NCBI GenBank assembly: GCA_014799805.1
Contig: JAAVHJ010000010.1
Span: forward strand, 48,652-112,651
Source of the DNA: Ruminococcus sp.
Lineage (GTDB): Bacteria; Bacillota; Clostridia; Oscillospirales; Ruminococcaceae
Length of the DNA stretch: 64,000 nt
Direction of reading: 5' to 3'
Each line of letters begins with the position of its first letter. The first letter of the stretch is position 1. The notes under the pieces were generated by a model, which was not told the DNA's origin, made no database searches, and worked only from the letters and a program-made list of their open reading frames with translations. Of this stretch, positions 23,468 to 32,441 are shown piece after piece. The position numbers and the translations under genes were made by a program.

Positions 23468-24811
23468 TTGAAAAAAATAAACAGGATAATTGCAGGATTT
23501 ATAAGCTTTATGCTAGTAGCATCAGCAACAGCTTGTTCTAAAGAAGAAGTGCCACAAGATAGCATTCCAGAAACACAGGAAAATAATATCATTGAAACTG
23601 TTGCAACAGAAGAAATTAGTAATATTACAACTACGCCCACTGGAGAGGAAATTTATTGGCTTGCGGATTATGATATTAATCCCTTGAATGCACAAAACAG
23701 AAGTATTGCTTTGTCTTTATTTGAAGACCAATATGGAGGCAGAGTAAATTGGATTTGGTGCAATGCAGATTCAAAATATGAAGTTCTCACAAGCAGATTG
23801 TTAAGCGATGAACCTGTGGACATGGTTTCTTATGATGAATTTAGTATGCCACAAGGTGTGGTGAAAGATTTATTTCAGCCGTTGGATAATTATTTAGATT
23901 TAAATGATAGTATCTGGGATTCTATGCGTGATGATATTAATGCTTTTGCCTATCAGGGTCAGCATTATGTCGTGCCTTATGCTGTAAGTGAGCCGTTATT
24001 AATGATTTATAGCCGTAAATTATGCCAAGAAAATAATCTTGATGACCCGTATGAATTATATCAGTCTGGTAATTGGACTTGGGAAAGTTTTAAAAGCATG
24101 ATGCAAAGTTTTGTGTCTAACGGTTCTGACCGTTATGGTGTTTGCGGTTTTCTTGGAAAAGGTATTTTGCAGTCTACGGGCAAGAAAATTGTTGATTTTG
24201 ATGGCAATCAGTTTATAAATAATCTTAATGATGATTCTATTACAACAGCAGAAAATTTCTTACAAGAAATTGGCAGTGCAAATTTATATGATGCAACTTG
24301 GTATTCTAATTTTCCTACTAAGAACAATATTTTATTCTATGCAATGCAAGACTGGGCTTTAGATAAATCCAATGCTGTGAATCCAGACGGTGATTTTATG
24401 GCTGTTCCGTTCCCAAAAGCTCCTGATTCTGATAATTATTATTTATCTGGCAATTATGAAGCCAAAATGCTTGTCAAAAATTCCACAAAAGGTGACGCTG
24501 TCGCAACTTATATTTATTGTGAACGCCTTGCACAGACAGAAGAAACTTATCAGCAAATTGCAAAACAAAATGCCTTACAACAAGAAGTTTCTCAAGTGGG
24601 AGCTGTATTATCTTATCGAACCGAAGAACAGTATCAGGCAATTTTGTCCTATCAGCAAAATTTAAAAAATATCTCTGATTTTGGTTATGGATTTGATACA
24701 TCAGGAAGTATTATGAATCCTATCACAAATGGTGTTTTAGATGGTGTTCAAACATGGGATAGTATTAACGCAGGTATTAATGATAGTCTAATTTCTGCAA
24801 TCAGTGAATAA
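23468..24811 (+). CDS. ABC-type extracellular solute-binding lipoprotein (family 1, sugar-like)
   Basis: About 447 residues. The TTG at 23468 is preferred because the AGAGG site ends 8 bases before it but only 2 bases before the ATG at 23462 (which would add two residues). The signal peptide MKKINRIIAGFISFMLVASATAC ends in a lipobox-like ATAC, so it is lipid-anchored. After a Thr/Glu-rich linker, the fold looks like a family 1 solute-binding protein (YDINPLNAQNRSIALSLFEDQYGGRVNW, PLLMIYSRKLCQENNLDDPYELYQSGNWTWESFK). Ligand probably an oligosaccharide. No permease or ATPase genes are adjacent, so it is an orphan component here. Confidence 0.8.
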   Translation: MKKINRIIAGFISFMLVASATACSKEEVPQDSIPETQENNIIETVATEEISNITTTPTGEEIYWLADYDINPLNAQNRSIALSLFEDQYGGRVNWIWCNADSKYEVLTSRLLSDEPVDMVSYDEFSMPQGVVKDLFQPLDNYLDLNDSIWDSMRDDINAFAYQGQHYVVPYAVSEPLLMIYSRKLCQENNLDDPYELYQSGNWTWESFKSMMQSFVSNGSDRYGVCGFLGKGILQSTGKKIVDFDGNQFINNLNDDSITTAENFLQEIGSANLYDATWYSNFPTKNNILFYAMQDWALDKSNAVNPDGDFMAVPFPKAPDSDNYYLSGNYEAKMLVKNSTKGDAVATYIYCERLAQTEETYQQIAKQNALQQEVSQVGAVLSYRTEEQYQAILSYQQNLKNISDFGYGFDTSGSIMNPITNGVLDGVQTWDSINAGINDSLISAISE

Positions 24812-24833
24812 AATATAATAATAATAGTAACTA

Positions 24834-24862
24834 TTGACACTTTAAAACATAAATGTTATAAT
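24834..24862 (+). promoter_or_regulatory. Promoter of the broken dockerin gene
   Basis: TTGACA (24834-24839), 17 bases, TATAAT (24857-24862); nearly the same sequence recurs before the intact relative 380 bases downstream. Confidence 0.65.
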
Positions 24863-24901
24863 TAATATATAAAATTTAAATTTATGAAGGGGTTGATAGT
24901 T

Positions 24902-25160
24902 ATGAAAACTAAAAAAATCATAAGCTTTGTATGTGCATTTTTGTTTGCATGTTCCACTTGTCCATTAACTGTATCTGCAAAAGAATATGAACCCATTATC
25001 ATTAACAGACATTATTGTTGCTAATAAAGCAATTCTGGGTCAAAAAACATTAACTGCTGAACAAGTAAAAGCTTTGGATATTGACGGAAATAACATTGTA
25101 GATGCGACTGATTCACTTACAATTATGAAATATATCGTTGGCTTGATTGAAAGTTTATAA
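24902..25160 (+). pseudogene. Deleted dockerin gene: signal peptide joined out of frame to half a dockerin
   Basis: The frame from the ATG gives a signal peptide MKTKKIISFVCAFLFACSTC..VSAKEYEP and stops after about 40 residues. Directly after, in another frame, the sequence encodes the second part of a type I dockerin (TDIIVANKAILGQKTLT.. to YIVGLIESL) and ends at a TAA. Both ends match the intact gene that follows: the promoter, ribosome region, signal peptide, about 150 bases of dockerin and the terminator. Everything between, including the first calcium loop, is missing. This is a deletion derivative of a tandem duplicate and cannot make a dockerin unless frameshifting occurs. Confidence 0.85.
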
Positions 25161-25171
25161 TTTATAAAAAA

Positions 25172-25206
25172 ATCCCCTGTGATTCAGAAACAGGGGATAA
25201 CTTTTT
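25172..25206 (+). terminator. Terminator of the broken dockerin gene
   Basis: ATCCCCTG (25172-25179) pairs with CAGGGGAT (25191-25198), followed by CTTTTT. Confidence 0.7.
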
Positions 25207-25215
25207 AAAAAATTA

Positions 25216-25244
25216 TTGACGTTTTAAAAAATAAATGTTATAAT
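25216..25244 (+). promoter_or_regulatory. Promoter of the intact LRR-like dockerin gene
   Basis: TTGACG (25216-25221), 17 bases, TATAAT (25239-25244); a duplicate of the promoter before the broken copy. Confidence 0.65.
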
Positions 25245-25303
25245 TAGTATAGTATTAAATTTTTGAACTAAAAAATTTTAAATCAATGAAAGGGCTGATA
25301 ATT

Positions 25304-26641
25304 ATGAAAACTAAAAAAATCATAAGCCTTGTAGGTGCTTTTTTGCTAGCATGTTCTGCTTGTCCATTGACCGTATCCGCAAAAGGTGAAATCGTTATTA
25401 ATCAAAATGTCACTGTTGATGGATTAATTTATTCTCCTTGTTATAGTAATGCAACTACAACAGAAATCATAAGCTATGACCTTGTAGATGTAGAAAATAC
25501 TACTATTGAATCTGTGACAATTCCAACAGAAATCAATGAACTTCCAGTTAGTATTGTCTGGGGTGAAAATCCTTTCCGTGAATGTCAATATTTAACAGAA
25601 ATTCTTGTAGAAGATGATAATGCTGATTATGATAGTATAGATGGTGTTTTATTCTCTGAAAATGCAACACAACTAATTTCTTATCCTTGTGCAAAAAATG
25701 ATAGTGAATATGTGATTCCTGAGAGTGTAATATGGGTTGGTAGTTATGCATTTTCTAACTGCACAAAATTAGAATCTGTAACTGTTTTAGATTCCTTACG
25801 GCTTGTTTATGATTATGGATTTTATCAATGTGAAAATCTAAAAACGATTATAGGCTCACTTCCTATATCAGCTGGCAGAGCATTTAGCACCTGTAAAAAT
25901 TTACAATCAATTGCTATTAAGTCTGGGTCTGATGAAAATGCAATTCATAATATCTCTCTTAAAAATTTCCTTTATCTGGAAGAATTTAAAATAGAAGATA
26001 ATGCAACAGTTGGTAATATTGTGATAAATAACTGCCCTTTACTCACGAAACTAACAACTTTTGATAATGAAAAAACATCTAATGCAAATGATTCTAATTC
26101 TGAACTTATCATTGTAGATTGTTCTAATCTGAAAGAAATTTCCACAGGCAATACCAGAAAAACTATTAGAATTTCTAATTGTTCTTCACTTGAAAAAATT
26201 GAAATAGCAGATTATTCTACAAAACATGATGATTCAGATTTCATTGGAATACAAGCAGAAAATTGTCCTGCATTGCAATCAATTTTATTCTATCATCAAG
26301 CAACTGCTCTTATGGAAAGCCCTCTTTCTCATTTTTCAGATTGTGGAGATTTCACTGTTTATGGCTTTGCAGATAATGAAATTTTGGCTTGGACATGTGA
26401 AAAAAATAATATTCCATTTTTGACACTAGCGTCTGAAACATCTGCGACAAAAGGCGATGCAACAGGCGATGGTGAAGTTGATATTACAGACATTATTGTT
26501 GCTAATAAAGCAATTCTAGGTCAAAAAACATTAACTGCTGAACAAGTAAAAGCTTTGGATATTGACGGAAATAACATTGTAGATGCGACTGATTCACTTA
26601 CAATTATGAAATATATCGTTGGCTTAATTGAAAATTTATAA
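25304..26641 (+). CDS. Secreted BspA-like repeat protein with type I dockerin
   Basis: 445 residues from the ATG after AAAGGGCTG; the ATG 18 bases earlier overlaps that ribosome site and is rejected. Signal peptide MKTKKIISLVGAFLLACSAC, then a BspA-like domain beginning ESVTIPTEINELPVSIVWGENPFREC and continuing with degenerate LRR-like units (KLESVTVLDSLRLVYDYGFYQC; CSSLEKIEIADYS) to about residue 370. The C-terminus is a complete type I dockerin: GDATGDGEVDITDIIVANKA and DIDGNNIVDATDSLTIMKYI. Its dockerin is nearly identical to that of the protein encoded from 7827, so all may dock to the same cohesin. The neighbouring broken copy shows this locus was duplicated. Confidence 0.85.
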   Translation: MKTKKIISLVGAFLLACSACPLTVSAKGEIVINQNVTVDGLIYSPCYSNATTTEIISYDLVDVENTTIESVTIPTEINELPVSIVWGENPFRECQYLTEILVEDDNADYDSIDGVLFSENATQLISYPCAKNDSEYVIPESVIWVGSYAFSNCTKLESVTVLDSLRLVYDYGFYQCENLKTIIGSLPISAGRAFSTCKNLQSIAIKSGSDENAIHNISLKNFLYLEEFKIEDNATVGNIVINNCPLLTKLTTFDNEKTSNANDSNSELIIVDCSNLKEISTGNTRKTIRISNCSSLEKIEIADYSTKHDDSDFIGIQAENCPALQSILFYHQATALMESPLSHFSDCGDFTVYGFADNEILAWTCEKNNIPFLTLASETSATKGDATGDGEVDITDIIVANKAILGQKTLTAEQVKALDIDGNNIVDATDSLTIMKYIVGLIENL

Positions 26642-26650
26642 TTTATAAAA

Positions 26651-26679
26651 AAATCCCCTGTGATTCAGGGGATTTTATT
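26651..26679. terminator. Bidirectional terminator
   Basis: AAATCCCCTG (26651-26660) and CAGGGGATTT (26666-26675), 5-base loop, between the convergent dockerin gene and the GGDEF gene; T-rich to the right and A-rich to the left. Confidence 0.8.
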
Positions 26680-28629
26680 TTAATTAGAATTTTGACTAGT
26701 TTGTTTAAGATATTTTGAAGCTTTTCGCTTTTTTTTCTGTTCATACATGATATTATCAGCAATTGTAACTAGCTGAAATAAATTGGTATCTGGTTTGGGA
26801 ATCGTAATATAATAGCCTAAGCTTACTTCCAGTGGATAGGAAAACCGCTTTTGCTGATTGATATTATCTAAATGTTTCTGAATATTATCTGCGAGGTTCT
26901 GAGCCTGTTTTTCGGTATAATCACCAGCAAAAACAATAAATTCGTCACCGCCAAAACGGCAACACACTTCATGATTCTCACAAACGTTGCGTAAGACTTC
27001 TGCCATACAACAAATAGCAGTATCTCCAGCTTTATGACCAAACGTGTCATTAATATATTTTAAACCGTCCATGTCTAAAAACATAAGCATAACAGTTTTT
27101 TTATCACGAATGCAAGCCTGAAATACATGCTGACTGCTGATTCTGAATCCGTTGCGATTATTAATATCTGCAAGAGTATCAATTGTATATAATTTGCTTA
27201 ATTTCTGTGTGACTCTGTCAAGACAAATAATTTTCCGAACACTTTCAAGAGAATTTCCAATATTCGTCATAAAATTATGAAATAATTTACTAGTCACTGG
27301 AAACTGACTGTTTTTTATTACGCAATAACCCATACAGCGTTCTCCGAAATGCAACGGCATGAAATAATACTCTCCACGTTGATTATTAAAATCAAATAAA
27401 TCAGGTAGCATTTGGGAAGCCTGAAAATCAGGTACATCAAAAAATCTGCCATTTTTATAAGCCAACGGCACAAGAATTTTTTCCCCATAACCATGAACAT
27501 GATAATGATTTGGGGATAAAATATGCATTAAATAATTTTCTTCTGTTTCGCCCGCCATAATGCCCTGTTTCCAGTTTTCACACAAACAAAGATAAAATTC
27601 TTTGCAATGAATTTCTGTAATAAAAGGCTTCAGACTTTCTGTATATTTTTCTAAGCTATCGCATTCTGTCAAAGCTGATGCCATACGGCTCACAAGTGAT
27701 ACATCAACAGAAAAAGATTCTAATACATGAAAATTACGTTTTTTAAATTCATCTGTATTAAGCAAAGGCGTTTGATTACAGCCACAGCTTTGCGAAAAGC
27801 AACAGCGAGTTTCCATGATTTCATTCTGTTTCTGCGGAATATGATTCAAATGATTCATAATTTTTTCACAGGCAAGCTGTCCTAAACGCTCCAAAGGTCT
27901 TTTCACAGAAGTCAAAGACGGTGCATAATTTCTGGCATTATAAATATAATCAAAACCAGAAACTGCAACATCTTCTGGCACACGCACACCATGTGCAATC
28001 AGTGAATTCATAACACCAATTGCCATACTGTCATTGGCACAGACAATGGCTTGTGGAGGTGCAGACTGCAAGAATTTCTGCACAGCATAGACACCATCGC
28101 GGGAAACAAAATTTCCATGATAAATACGCTGTTCTTCCACTGGAATATGATATTTTTTTAAAATATCTTGATAAGCCTGCAATCTCTGCTGGCTGTCAAT
28201 ATTATCAGCAGGACCAGAAACATAATTAATTCTAGTATAGCCATGATGCAAAATAAAATGCTCTACCATATCTCGCATTGCTTTTTCATTATCAATGCAG
28301 ATAGTATATAATTTAGAATCATTTCCATCAATGCAGACAACAGGAACACTAGCATTTCTGGCACGGTTTAGAACAATTTCACGGTAATGCATATTCTGAA
28401 TGGTATTAATTAATAATATCACGCCGTCAAACTGATTAAAATCCGCAAGCGAAAAAATATTATATTCGCCTGTATCATGTCCCACATCACCGCCAATATT
28501 ACCAAAAGCAACAAAATGTTCTAATGTAATATTATTTGTGAAAGCATATTGCCGAATACCACGCAAAATACCGCTTTGATAGTCTTCATCAATTGTAGAT
28601 ACAATCACAGCAATGTGTATACGTTTCAT
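26680..28629 (-). CDS. LacI-type periplasmic-binding domain fused to GGDEF diguanylate cyclase
   Basis: 649 residues. Residues 1-270 form a LacI/GalR-type sugar-binding fold without the usual DNA-binding headpiece (MKRIHIAVIVSTIDEDYQSGILRGIRQYA; NDSMAIGVMNSLIAHGVRVPEDVAVSGFDY; SVKRPLERLGQLACEKI). A middle segment with Cys residues (CCFSQSCGCNQ) and a GAF-like part leads to a C-terminal GGDEF domain from about residue 480, with the intact active site RFGGDEF near 560 and DMDGLKYINDTFGH upstream. No signal peptide or membrane helix is visible, so an intracellular ligand is implied. Expected to make cyclic di-GMP in response to a sugar-like ligand; the ligand is unknown. Confidence 0.88.
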   Translation of the reverse strand: MKRIHIAVIVSTIDEDYQSGILRGIRQYAFTNNITLEHFVAFGNIGGDVGHDTGEYNIFSLADFNQFDGVILLINTIQNMHYREIVLNRARNASVPVVCIDGNDSKLYTICIDNEKAMRDMVEHFILHHGYTRINYVSGPADNIDSQQRLQAYQDILKKYHIPVEEQRIYHGNFVSRDGVYAVQKFLQSAPPQAIVCANDSMAIGVMNSLIAHGVRVPEDVAVSGFDYIYNARNYAPSLTSVKRPLERLGQLACEKIMNHLNHIPQKQNEIMETRCCFSQSCGCNQTPLLNTDEFKKRNFHVLESFSVDVSLVSRMASALTECDSLEKYTESLKPFITEIHCKEFYLCLCENWKQGIMAGETEENYLMHILSPNHYHVHGYGEKILVPLAYKNGRFFDVPDFQASQMLPDLFDFNNQRGEYYFMPLHFGERCMGYCVIKNSQFPVTSKLFHNFMTNIGNSLESVRKIICLDRVTQKLSKLYTIDTLADINNRNGFRISSQHVFQACIRDKKTVMLMFLDMDGLKYINDTFGHKAGDTAICCMAEVLRNVCENHEVCCRFGGDEFIVFAGDYTEKQAQNLADNIQKHLDNINQQKRFSYPLEVSLGYYITIPKPDTNLFQLVTIADNIMYEQKKKRKASKYLKQTSQNSN

Positions 28630-28693
28630 AAAAAGTCACCATCGACCGAATGTATCCGGCATATCCTTTCTTAAAATTTTTTAAAAATTTAAA

Positions 28694-29347
28694 TTATTCT
28701 GCTAGTTTTTTACCACATTCACCACAGAAAAGCTGACCAGCAATATTTAATTTATTGCCACAATAAGGGCAAAATGCTTGTTTTGCAACTGATTCTTCTT
28801 CATCATCTTCTGGTGTAATTTTCAATTCTTGTTCAGCAATGATTTCATCCATTTCAGAAGTTTCTGTGACTTCCTGCTGTACTTGCGTATCAGTTTCAGG
28901 CTGTACAGATACAGTTAATTTCTGGCCACAGCTCGCACAGAACAAATTACCTGATGCATATTTGCTTCCGCAATTCGTGCAAACCATATCAGTTTGCTTA
29001 TCAGGTGTATCAGACATATCAGGTGTATAAATGACAGCTTCTTCTGGAATTGGCACAAGCTTTGGCTCTCTCGCACGAACTTCTTCAATTTCCTGCTTAA
29101 ATTTTTCAATTTTCTGTTCAGATTCAGCAATTGCTTCTACCATTGCTTTAAATTCTTCATCAGGGCTGTCTTTGCAAAGTTCATAATATTTCTGTCCGAT
29201 GGCAATCAGATTTTGCTGAATATTATGTTCCTCTGCTTTGATTTGGCTATTCAGCTTGCTTGATTCATTCAAATTTTTTGCTTTTTGTGCAACAGTTCTG
29301 GTTGCATTTGTCACATTTGCATTTAGTCTGTCTAAAAAATTCGGCAT
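28694..29347 (-). CDS. Coiled-coil protein with two zinc ribbons
   Basis: 217 residues. The N-terminal half (about 1-100) is a charged helical coiled coil (LNSQIKAEEHNIQQNLIAIGQKYYELC, SEQKIEKFKQEIEEVRAREP). Residues about 120-145 hold a zinc ribbon CTNCGSKYASGNLFCASCGQKL and the C-terminus a second one, FCPYCGNKLNIAGQLFCGECGKKL. Between them is an acidic linker. No known family beyond zinc-ribbon; such proteins are common in Ruminococcus. It has its own promoter and lies upstream of the GGDEF gene on the same strand. A cytosolic scaffold or envelope-stress partner is possible, but not demonstrated. Confidence 0.75.
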   Translation of the reverse strand: MPNFLDRLNANVTNATRTVAQKAKNLNESSKLNSQIKAEEHNIQQNLIAIGQKYYELCKDSPDEEFKAMVEAIAESEQKIEKFKQEIEEVRAREPKLVPIPEEAVIYTPDMSDTPDKQTDMVCTNCGSKYASGNLFCASCGQKLTVSVQPETDTQVQQEVTETSEMDEIIAEQELKITPEDDEEESVAKQAFCPYCGNKLNIAGQLFCGECGKKLAE

Positions 29348-29384
29348 AAAAAATCCTCCTTAAATTAAAAATTATCTATATGCT

Positions 29385-29413
29385 ATTATAGCATATCTTT
29401 TACAAAATTGCAA
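29385..29413 (-). promoter_or_regulatory. Sigma-A promoter of the coiled-coil zinc-ribbon gene
   Basis: Minus strand TTGCAA (29408-29413), 17 bases, TATAAT (29385-29390) preceded by ATGC. Confidence 0.65.
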
Positions 29414-29450
29414 GACTTATTTCTAAAAATTTAATCAAATTACACATTTT

Positions 29451-29834
29451 TTATTCCAACGGATTATCACAATGCCATTGCGGAACAAATTTATTTATAT
29501 CTCTTACATATTTAGCAAGATTTGCATATAATTCCTGCCAACCTATGACTTCCATTAATTTATTTTCTATTAACTCATTTTCATGAATATCATACTTTTT
29601 TTCAATAGATTCTGACGACACTGTATAAACATGTATTCTAAATAATGCATGTTCGCCCTCTTGATAAGATTTTATATTTTTATCCCAACATTGCAAATTT
29701 TTACCAGAATGATGATAATTAAAAGACCGAATTGTAATAAATCTTCTATTTGTTTCATCTTGTGTTGGAACCTCACATGCTAAAATAACACCTGTTAGCA
29801 AATGATTAATTTGTTTTAAATTAAATTTCTGCAT
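29451..29834 (-). CDS. Hypothetical protein downstream of citrate synthase
   Basis: 127 residues, not recognised. Mixed alpha/beta composition with no signal peptide or membrane segment; notable short stretches are FITIRSFNYHHSGKNLQCWDK and VIGWQELYANLAKYVRDINKFVPQWHC. It begins 6 bases after the citrate synthase stop, so it is likely translated from the same message, though its ribosome site (AAAGAT-like) is weak. Size, composition and isolated location resemble small orphan accessory or immunity-type proteins, but this is speculation. Confidence 0.6.
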   Translation of the reverse strand: MQKFNLKQINHLLTGVILACEVPTQDETNRRFITIRSFNYHHSGKNLQCWDKNIKSYQEGEHALFRIHVYTVSSESIEKKYDIHENELIENKLMEVIGWQELYANLAKYVRDINKFVPQWHCDNPLE

Positions 29835-29840
29835 TATTTT

Positions 29841-31205
29841 TTATCTTTCTGCCATAGGTGTATAATATCTAGCATCTACAACAGCTTTATAGGCTGGACG
29901 AATAATTTTATTAGAATTAATTAATTCTTCAATACGATGTGCAGACCAGCCTGCAATTCTGGCAATTGCAAAAATTGGTGTAAATAATTCTTCTGGCAAG
30001 CCAAGCATTCGATAAACAAAGCCACTGTAAAAATCCACATTGGCACAAACGCCTTTATAAATTTTTCTTTCAGAGGCAATGACTTCAGAAGCAAGTCGTT
30101 CTACAGTTGCATATAATTCATATTCTTTTTCACGACCTTTTTCAACAGATAATTTCTGCACAAAGCTTTTAAATACTCTTGCTCTTGGGTCCGAAATAGA
30201 ATATACTGCATGCCCCATACCATAAATTAACCCTGAATGGTCGAATCCTTCTTTATGTAACAGAGAACGCAAATAATTTTTAATTTCTTCTTCATCTTCC
30301 CAATCTTTCACATGCTTCATTAAATCATCAAACATCTGACAAACTTTAATATTTGCACCTCCATGTTTTGGTCCTTTTAAAGAACCCAATGCAGCAGCAA
30401 TTGCAGAGTAAGTATCTGTTCCAGATGAAGAAACAACATGCACTGTAAAAGTCGAATTATTACCGCCTCCATGCTCTGCATGTAATACTAAAGCCAAATC
30501 TAATAATTTTGCTTCCAAAGGCGTAAATTTAGAATCTGGTCTTAGCATATATAAAATATTTTCAGCAAGGGATAATTTCGGATTTGGCTGATGAATAATT
30601 AAACTTTCACCAGCTTTAAAATTATATGCCTGATAGCCGTAAACAGAAATTAACGGAAATAAACTAATCAAAGACAAGCATTGTCTTAATACATTTGGAA
30701 TAGAAATATCATTTGCACACTGGTCATAAGAATATAATGCCAATACACATTTTGCAAGTGTATTCATCATATTATCACTAGGTGCTTTCATAATCACATC
30801 TCTGGTAAATACAGACGGCAAATAACGCAAATCTGCTAATAAACTTGTAAAATCTTGCAATTGCTTCTGATTTGGTAATTTTCCAAATAATAATAAATAA
30901 ACTGTTTCTTCAAAGCCTAATCTGCCATCTGCAATAAATCCTGCAACAAGTTCTTCTACGTCAACACCTCTGTAATATAATTTTCCCTCACAAGGCGTTG
31001 TCACACCGTCGACTGTTTTAGAGGCAACTACATTTCCAATATAAGTCAGTCCAGCAAGTACACCCTTTCCATTTAAATCCCGAAGACCTCTTTTAACATC
31101 ATATTTTGTGTATAAATCAGGATTAATCGGAAATTCTTCTTTGCAAATTTCTGCAAGCTCCTCAATTAAAGGGCATGCTGCCTCTGAATAATCATAACGT
31201 GCCAT
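29841..31205 (-). CDS. gltA: Citrate synthase
   Basis: 454 residues, a long-form citrate synthase that condenses acetyl-CoA and oxaloacetate, feeding the oxidative arm toward glutamate in anaerobes. Catalytic and binding segments: the first active-site His in LVLHAEHGGGNNSTFTVHVVSS, the second in YGMGHAVYSISDPRA, and Asp in VDFYSGFVYRML; RIAGWSAHRIEEL closes the CoA site. The N-terminal 65 residues are an extension typical of the Clostridia/cyanobacterial-like group. Methylcitrate synthase activity cannot be excluded. Strong promoter upstream; divergent from tRNA-Pro. Confidence 0.93.
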   Translation of the reverse strand: MARYDYSEAACPLIEELAEICKEEFPINPDLYTKYDVKRGLRDLNGKGVLAGLTYIGNVVASKTVDGVTTPCEGKLYYRGVDVEELVAGFIADGRLGFEETVYLLLFGKLPNQKQLQDFTSLLADLRYLPSVFTRDVIMKAPSDNMMNTLAKCVLALYSYDQCANDISIPNVLRQCLSLISLFPLISVYGYQAYNFKAGESLIIHQPNPKLSLAENILYMLRPDSKFTPLEAKLLDLALVLHAEHGGGNNSTFTVHVVSSSGTDTYSAIAAALGSLKGPKHGGANIKVCQMFDDLMKHVKDWEDEEEIKNYLRSLLHKEGFDHSGLIYGMGHAVYSISDPRARVFKSFVQKLSVEKGREKEYELYATVERLASEVIASERKIYKGVCANVDFYSGFVYRMLGLPEELFTPIFAIARIAGWSAHRIEELINSNKIIRPAYKAVVDARYYTPMAER

Positions 31206-31258
31206 TGTTTCATCATTCCTTTCTGATTTTTTTTTATTTTTTTGAATATATAATTTTC

Positions 31259-31287
31259 ATTATAACATTTTTTCTGAAATAAGTCAA
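31259..31287 (-). promoter_or_regulatory. Sigma-A promoter of gltA
   Basis: Minus strand TTGACT (31282-31287), 17 bases, TATAAT (31259-31264) preceded by ATGT. Confidence 0.75.
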
Positions 31288-31331
31288 CAAAAAAGCAAAA
31301 AAAGTTTTTTGAATTTTATGCATTTTACCAC

Positions 31332-31360
31332 TTTACAAATTTCATTTTTTATGCTATAAT
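31332..31360 (+). promoter_or_regulatory. Sigma-A promoter of tRNA-Pro
   Basis: TTTACA (31332-31337), 17 bases, TATAAT (31355-31360) preceded by ATGC, 35 bases before the tRNA. Confidence 0.7.
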
Positions 31361-31394
31361 ATTTCTTGTTAAAATTAAATTTAATTAAATTTAT

Positions 31395-31468
31395 CGAGGT
31401 GTGGCTCAGTTTGGTAGAGCACTACGTTCGGGACGTAGGGGCCGCAGGTTCGAATCCTGTCACCTCGA
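31395..31468 (+). tRNA. tRNA-Pro (anticodon CGG)
   Basis: 74-base cloverleaf: acceptor CGAGGTG / CACCTCG with discriminator A; D arm GGCTCAGTTTGGTAGAGC; anticodon stem CTACG / CGTAG enclosing TTCGGGA, so anticodon CGG; T arm GCAGG TTCGAAT CCTGT (GTTCGAATC core). The 3' CCA is not encoded. Decodes CCG. A promoter lies upstream and a hairpin terminator follows. Confidence 0.96.
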
Positions 31469-31483
31469 TTGTAATGATATTAG

Positions 31484-31518
31484 AAAATGCTGGTTTCCAT
31501 GGAATCCAGCATTTTTTA
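31484..31518 (+). terminator. Terminator of tRNA-Pro
   Basis: AAAATGCTGG (31484-31493) pairs with CCAGCATTTT (31506-31515), followed by TT; placed 15 bases after the tRNA. Confidence 0.75.
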
Positions 31519-31541
31519 TGATTATCAAAAAAATTATAATA

Positions 31542-32441
31542 TTATCTATGATGACCGCCACCGCCGTGACCGCCACTGCTGTGACCTCCTCCGTGATGAC
31601 CACTGCCACCGTGACTGCCATTGTTTGAGCTGATATGTGTCTTGTTAGTGCGAGTGCGAACAAATCTATCATATTGTTGTCTATAAATTACAGTTTTTTT
31701 ATTCACATAATTTGTAGGTGTTAAAGAACGCTGAAACCGATAATGTGATTTGATAACAAAATAAACAATTACAGCAATGATAATTCCTAGAATTAACCAG
31801 ATTGCACCAAATAAAAATGCCTTATCCCATGCAAGATAGGGTTTATTTTTAGTTGTAATTATTGCATGATTTTCTACATGATAATATTCATGGTAACTAT
31901 CATCATAGACATAATAATGCTCTGGAATACCCATGTCATAATAATATTCCAACTGTTCGGCAAATCCATTCACTGCACCGGTAATATCTTCACTGCCAGC
32001 AGGAATAAGATATTTATCAAGTGCTGTTGTTATTTTATCAATTCTATTATTAGATTTTGCATTTGTATAATAAAACTGTGCCAGCCCACTTGTAGAAATA
32101 TAATCATAAGTGGGACTATGTCCATTTAAATCAATATAATAACATAAGCCGTCAGATTTTTTTGCAAACAGTGTATCATAAGTAGTATCTGCAATAGATT
32201 CTATTGTAGCGTCTGTATATTCCTGATAGCCTAAAATCACAATAATATTCATACCTGTATAATCAGAGGCAGTTTCCAGAGCTTCATAACAAAATTGATA
32301 TTCTTCTTCTGTTAATTTTCCAGCTTCGTCATATAAATAAACAGTTTCACTAGCCGCTTTTACATGCATAGATATTGCAGGAAACATGCAGATAATTAAT
32401 AATAAAATGCTTGTAATAAATTTAATATTATATTTTTTCAT
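31542..32441 (-). CDS. TPM-domain membrane protein, YdjH-like, with His/Gly-rich tail
   Basis: 299 residues from the ATG with GGAGG nine bases upstream; it overlaps the upstream gene by 4 bases. Signal peptide MKKYNIKFITSILLLIICMFPAISMHVKA, then an extracellular TPM-like domain (VYLYDEAGKLTEEEYQFCYEALETASDYTGMNIIVILGYQ), one transmembrane helix (AFLFGAIWLILGIIIAVIVYFVI, about 215-240) and a cytoplasmic basic region ending in a His/Gly/Ser tail (GGSGHHGGGH-type) that may bind metal. In Bacillus, YdjH is the TPM-domain member of the pspA-ydjGHI envelope-stress operon; the two upstream genes match YdjG and YdjI, supporting this assignment. Confidence 0.8.
   Translation of the reverse strand: MKKYNIKFITSILLLIICMFPAISMHVKAASETVYLYDEAGKLTEEEYQFCYEALETASDYTGMNIIVILGYQEYTDATIESIADTTYDTLFAKKSDGLCYYIDLNGHSPTYDYISTSGLAQFYYTNAKSNNRIDKITTALDKYLIPAGSEDITGAVNGFAEQLEYYYDMGIPEHYYVYDDSYHEYYHVENHAIITTKNKPYLAWDKAFLFGAIWLILGIIIAVIVYFVIKSHYRFQRSLTPTNYVNKKTVIYRQQYDRFVRTRTNKTHISSNNGSHGGSGHHGGGHSSGGHGGGGHHR

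Noticed and set aside
31401..31628. Open reading frame overlapping tRNA-Pro
   Set aside because: It lies over the tRNA and its terminator and over the opposite-strand His/Gly-rich gene end; no ribosome site.
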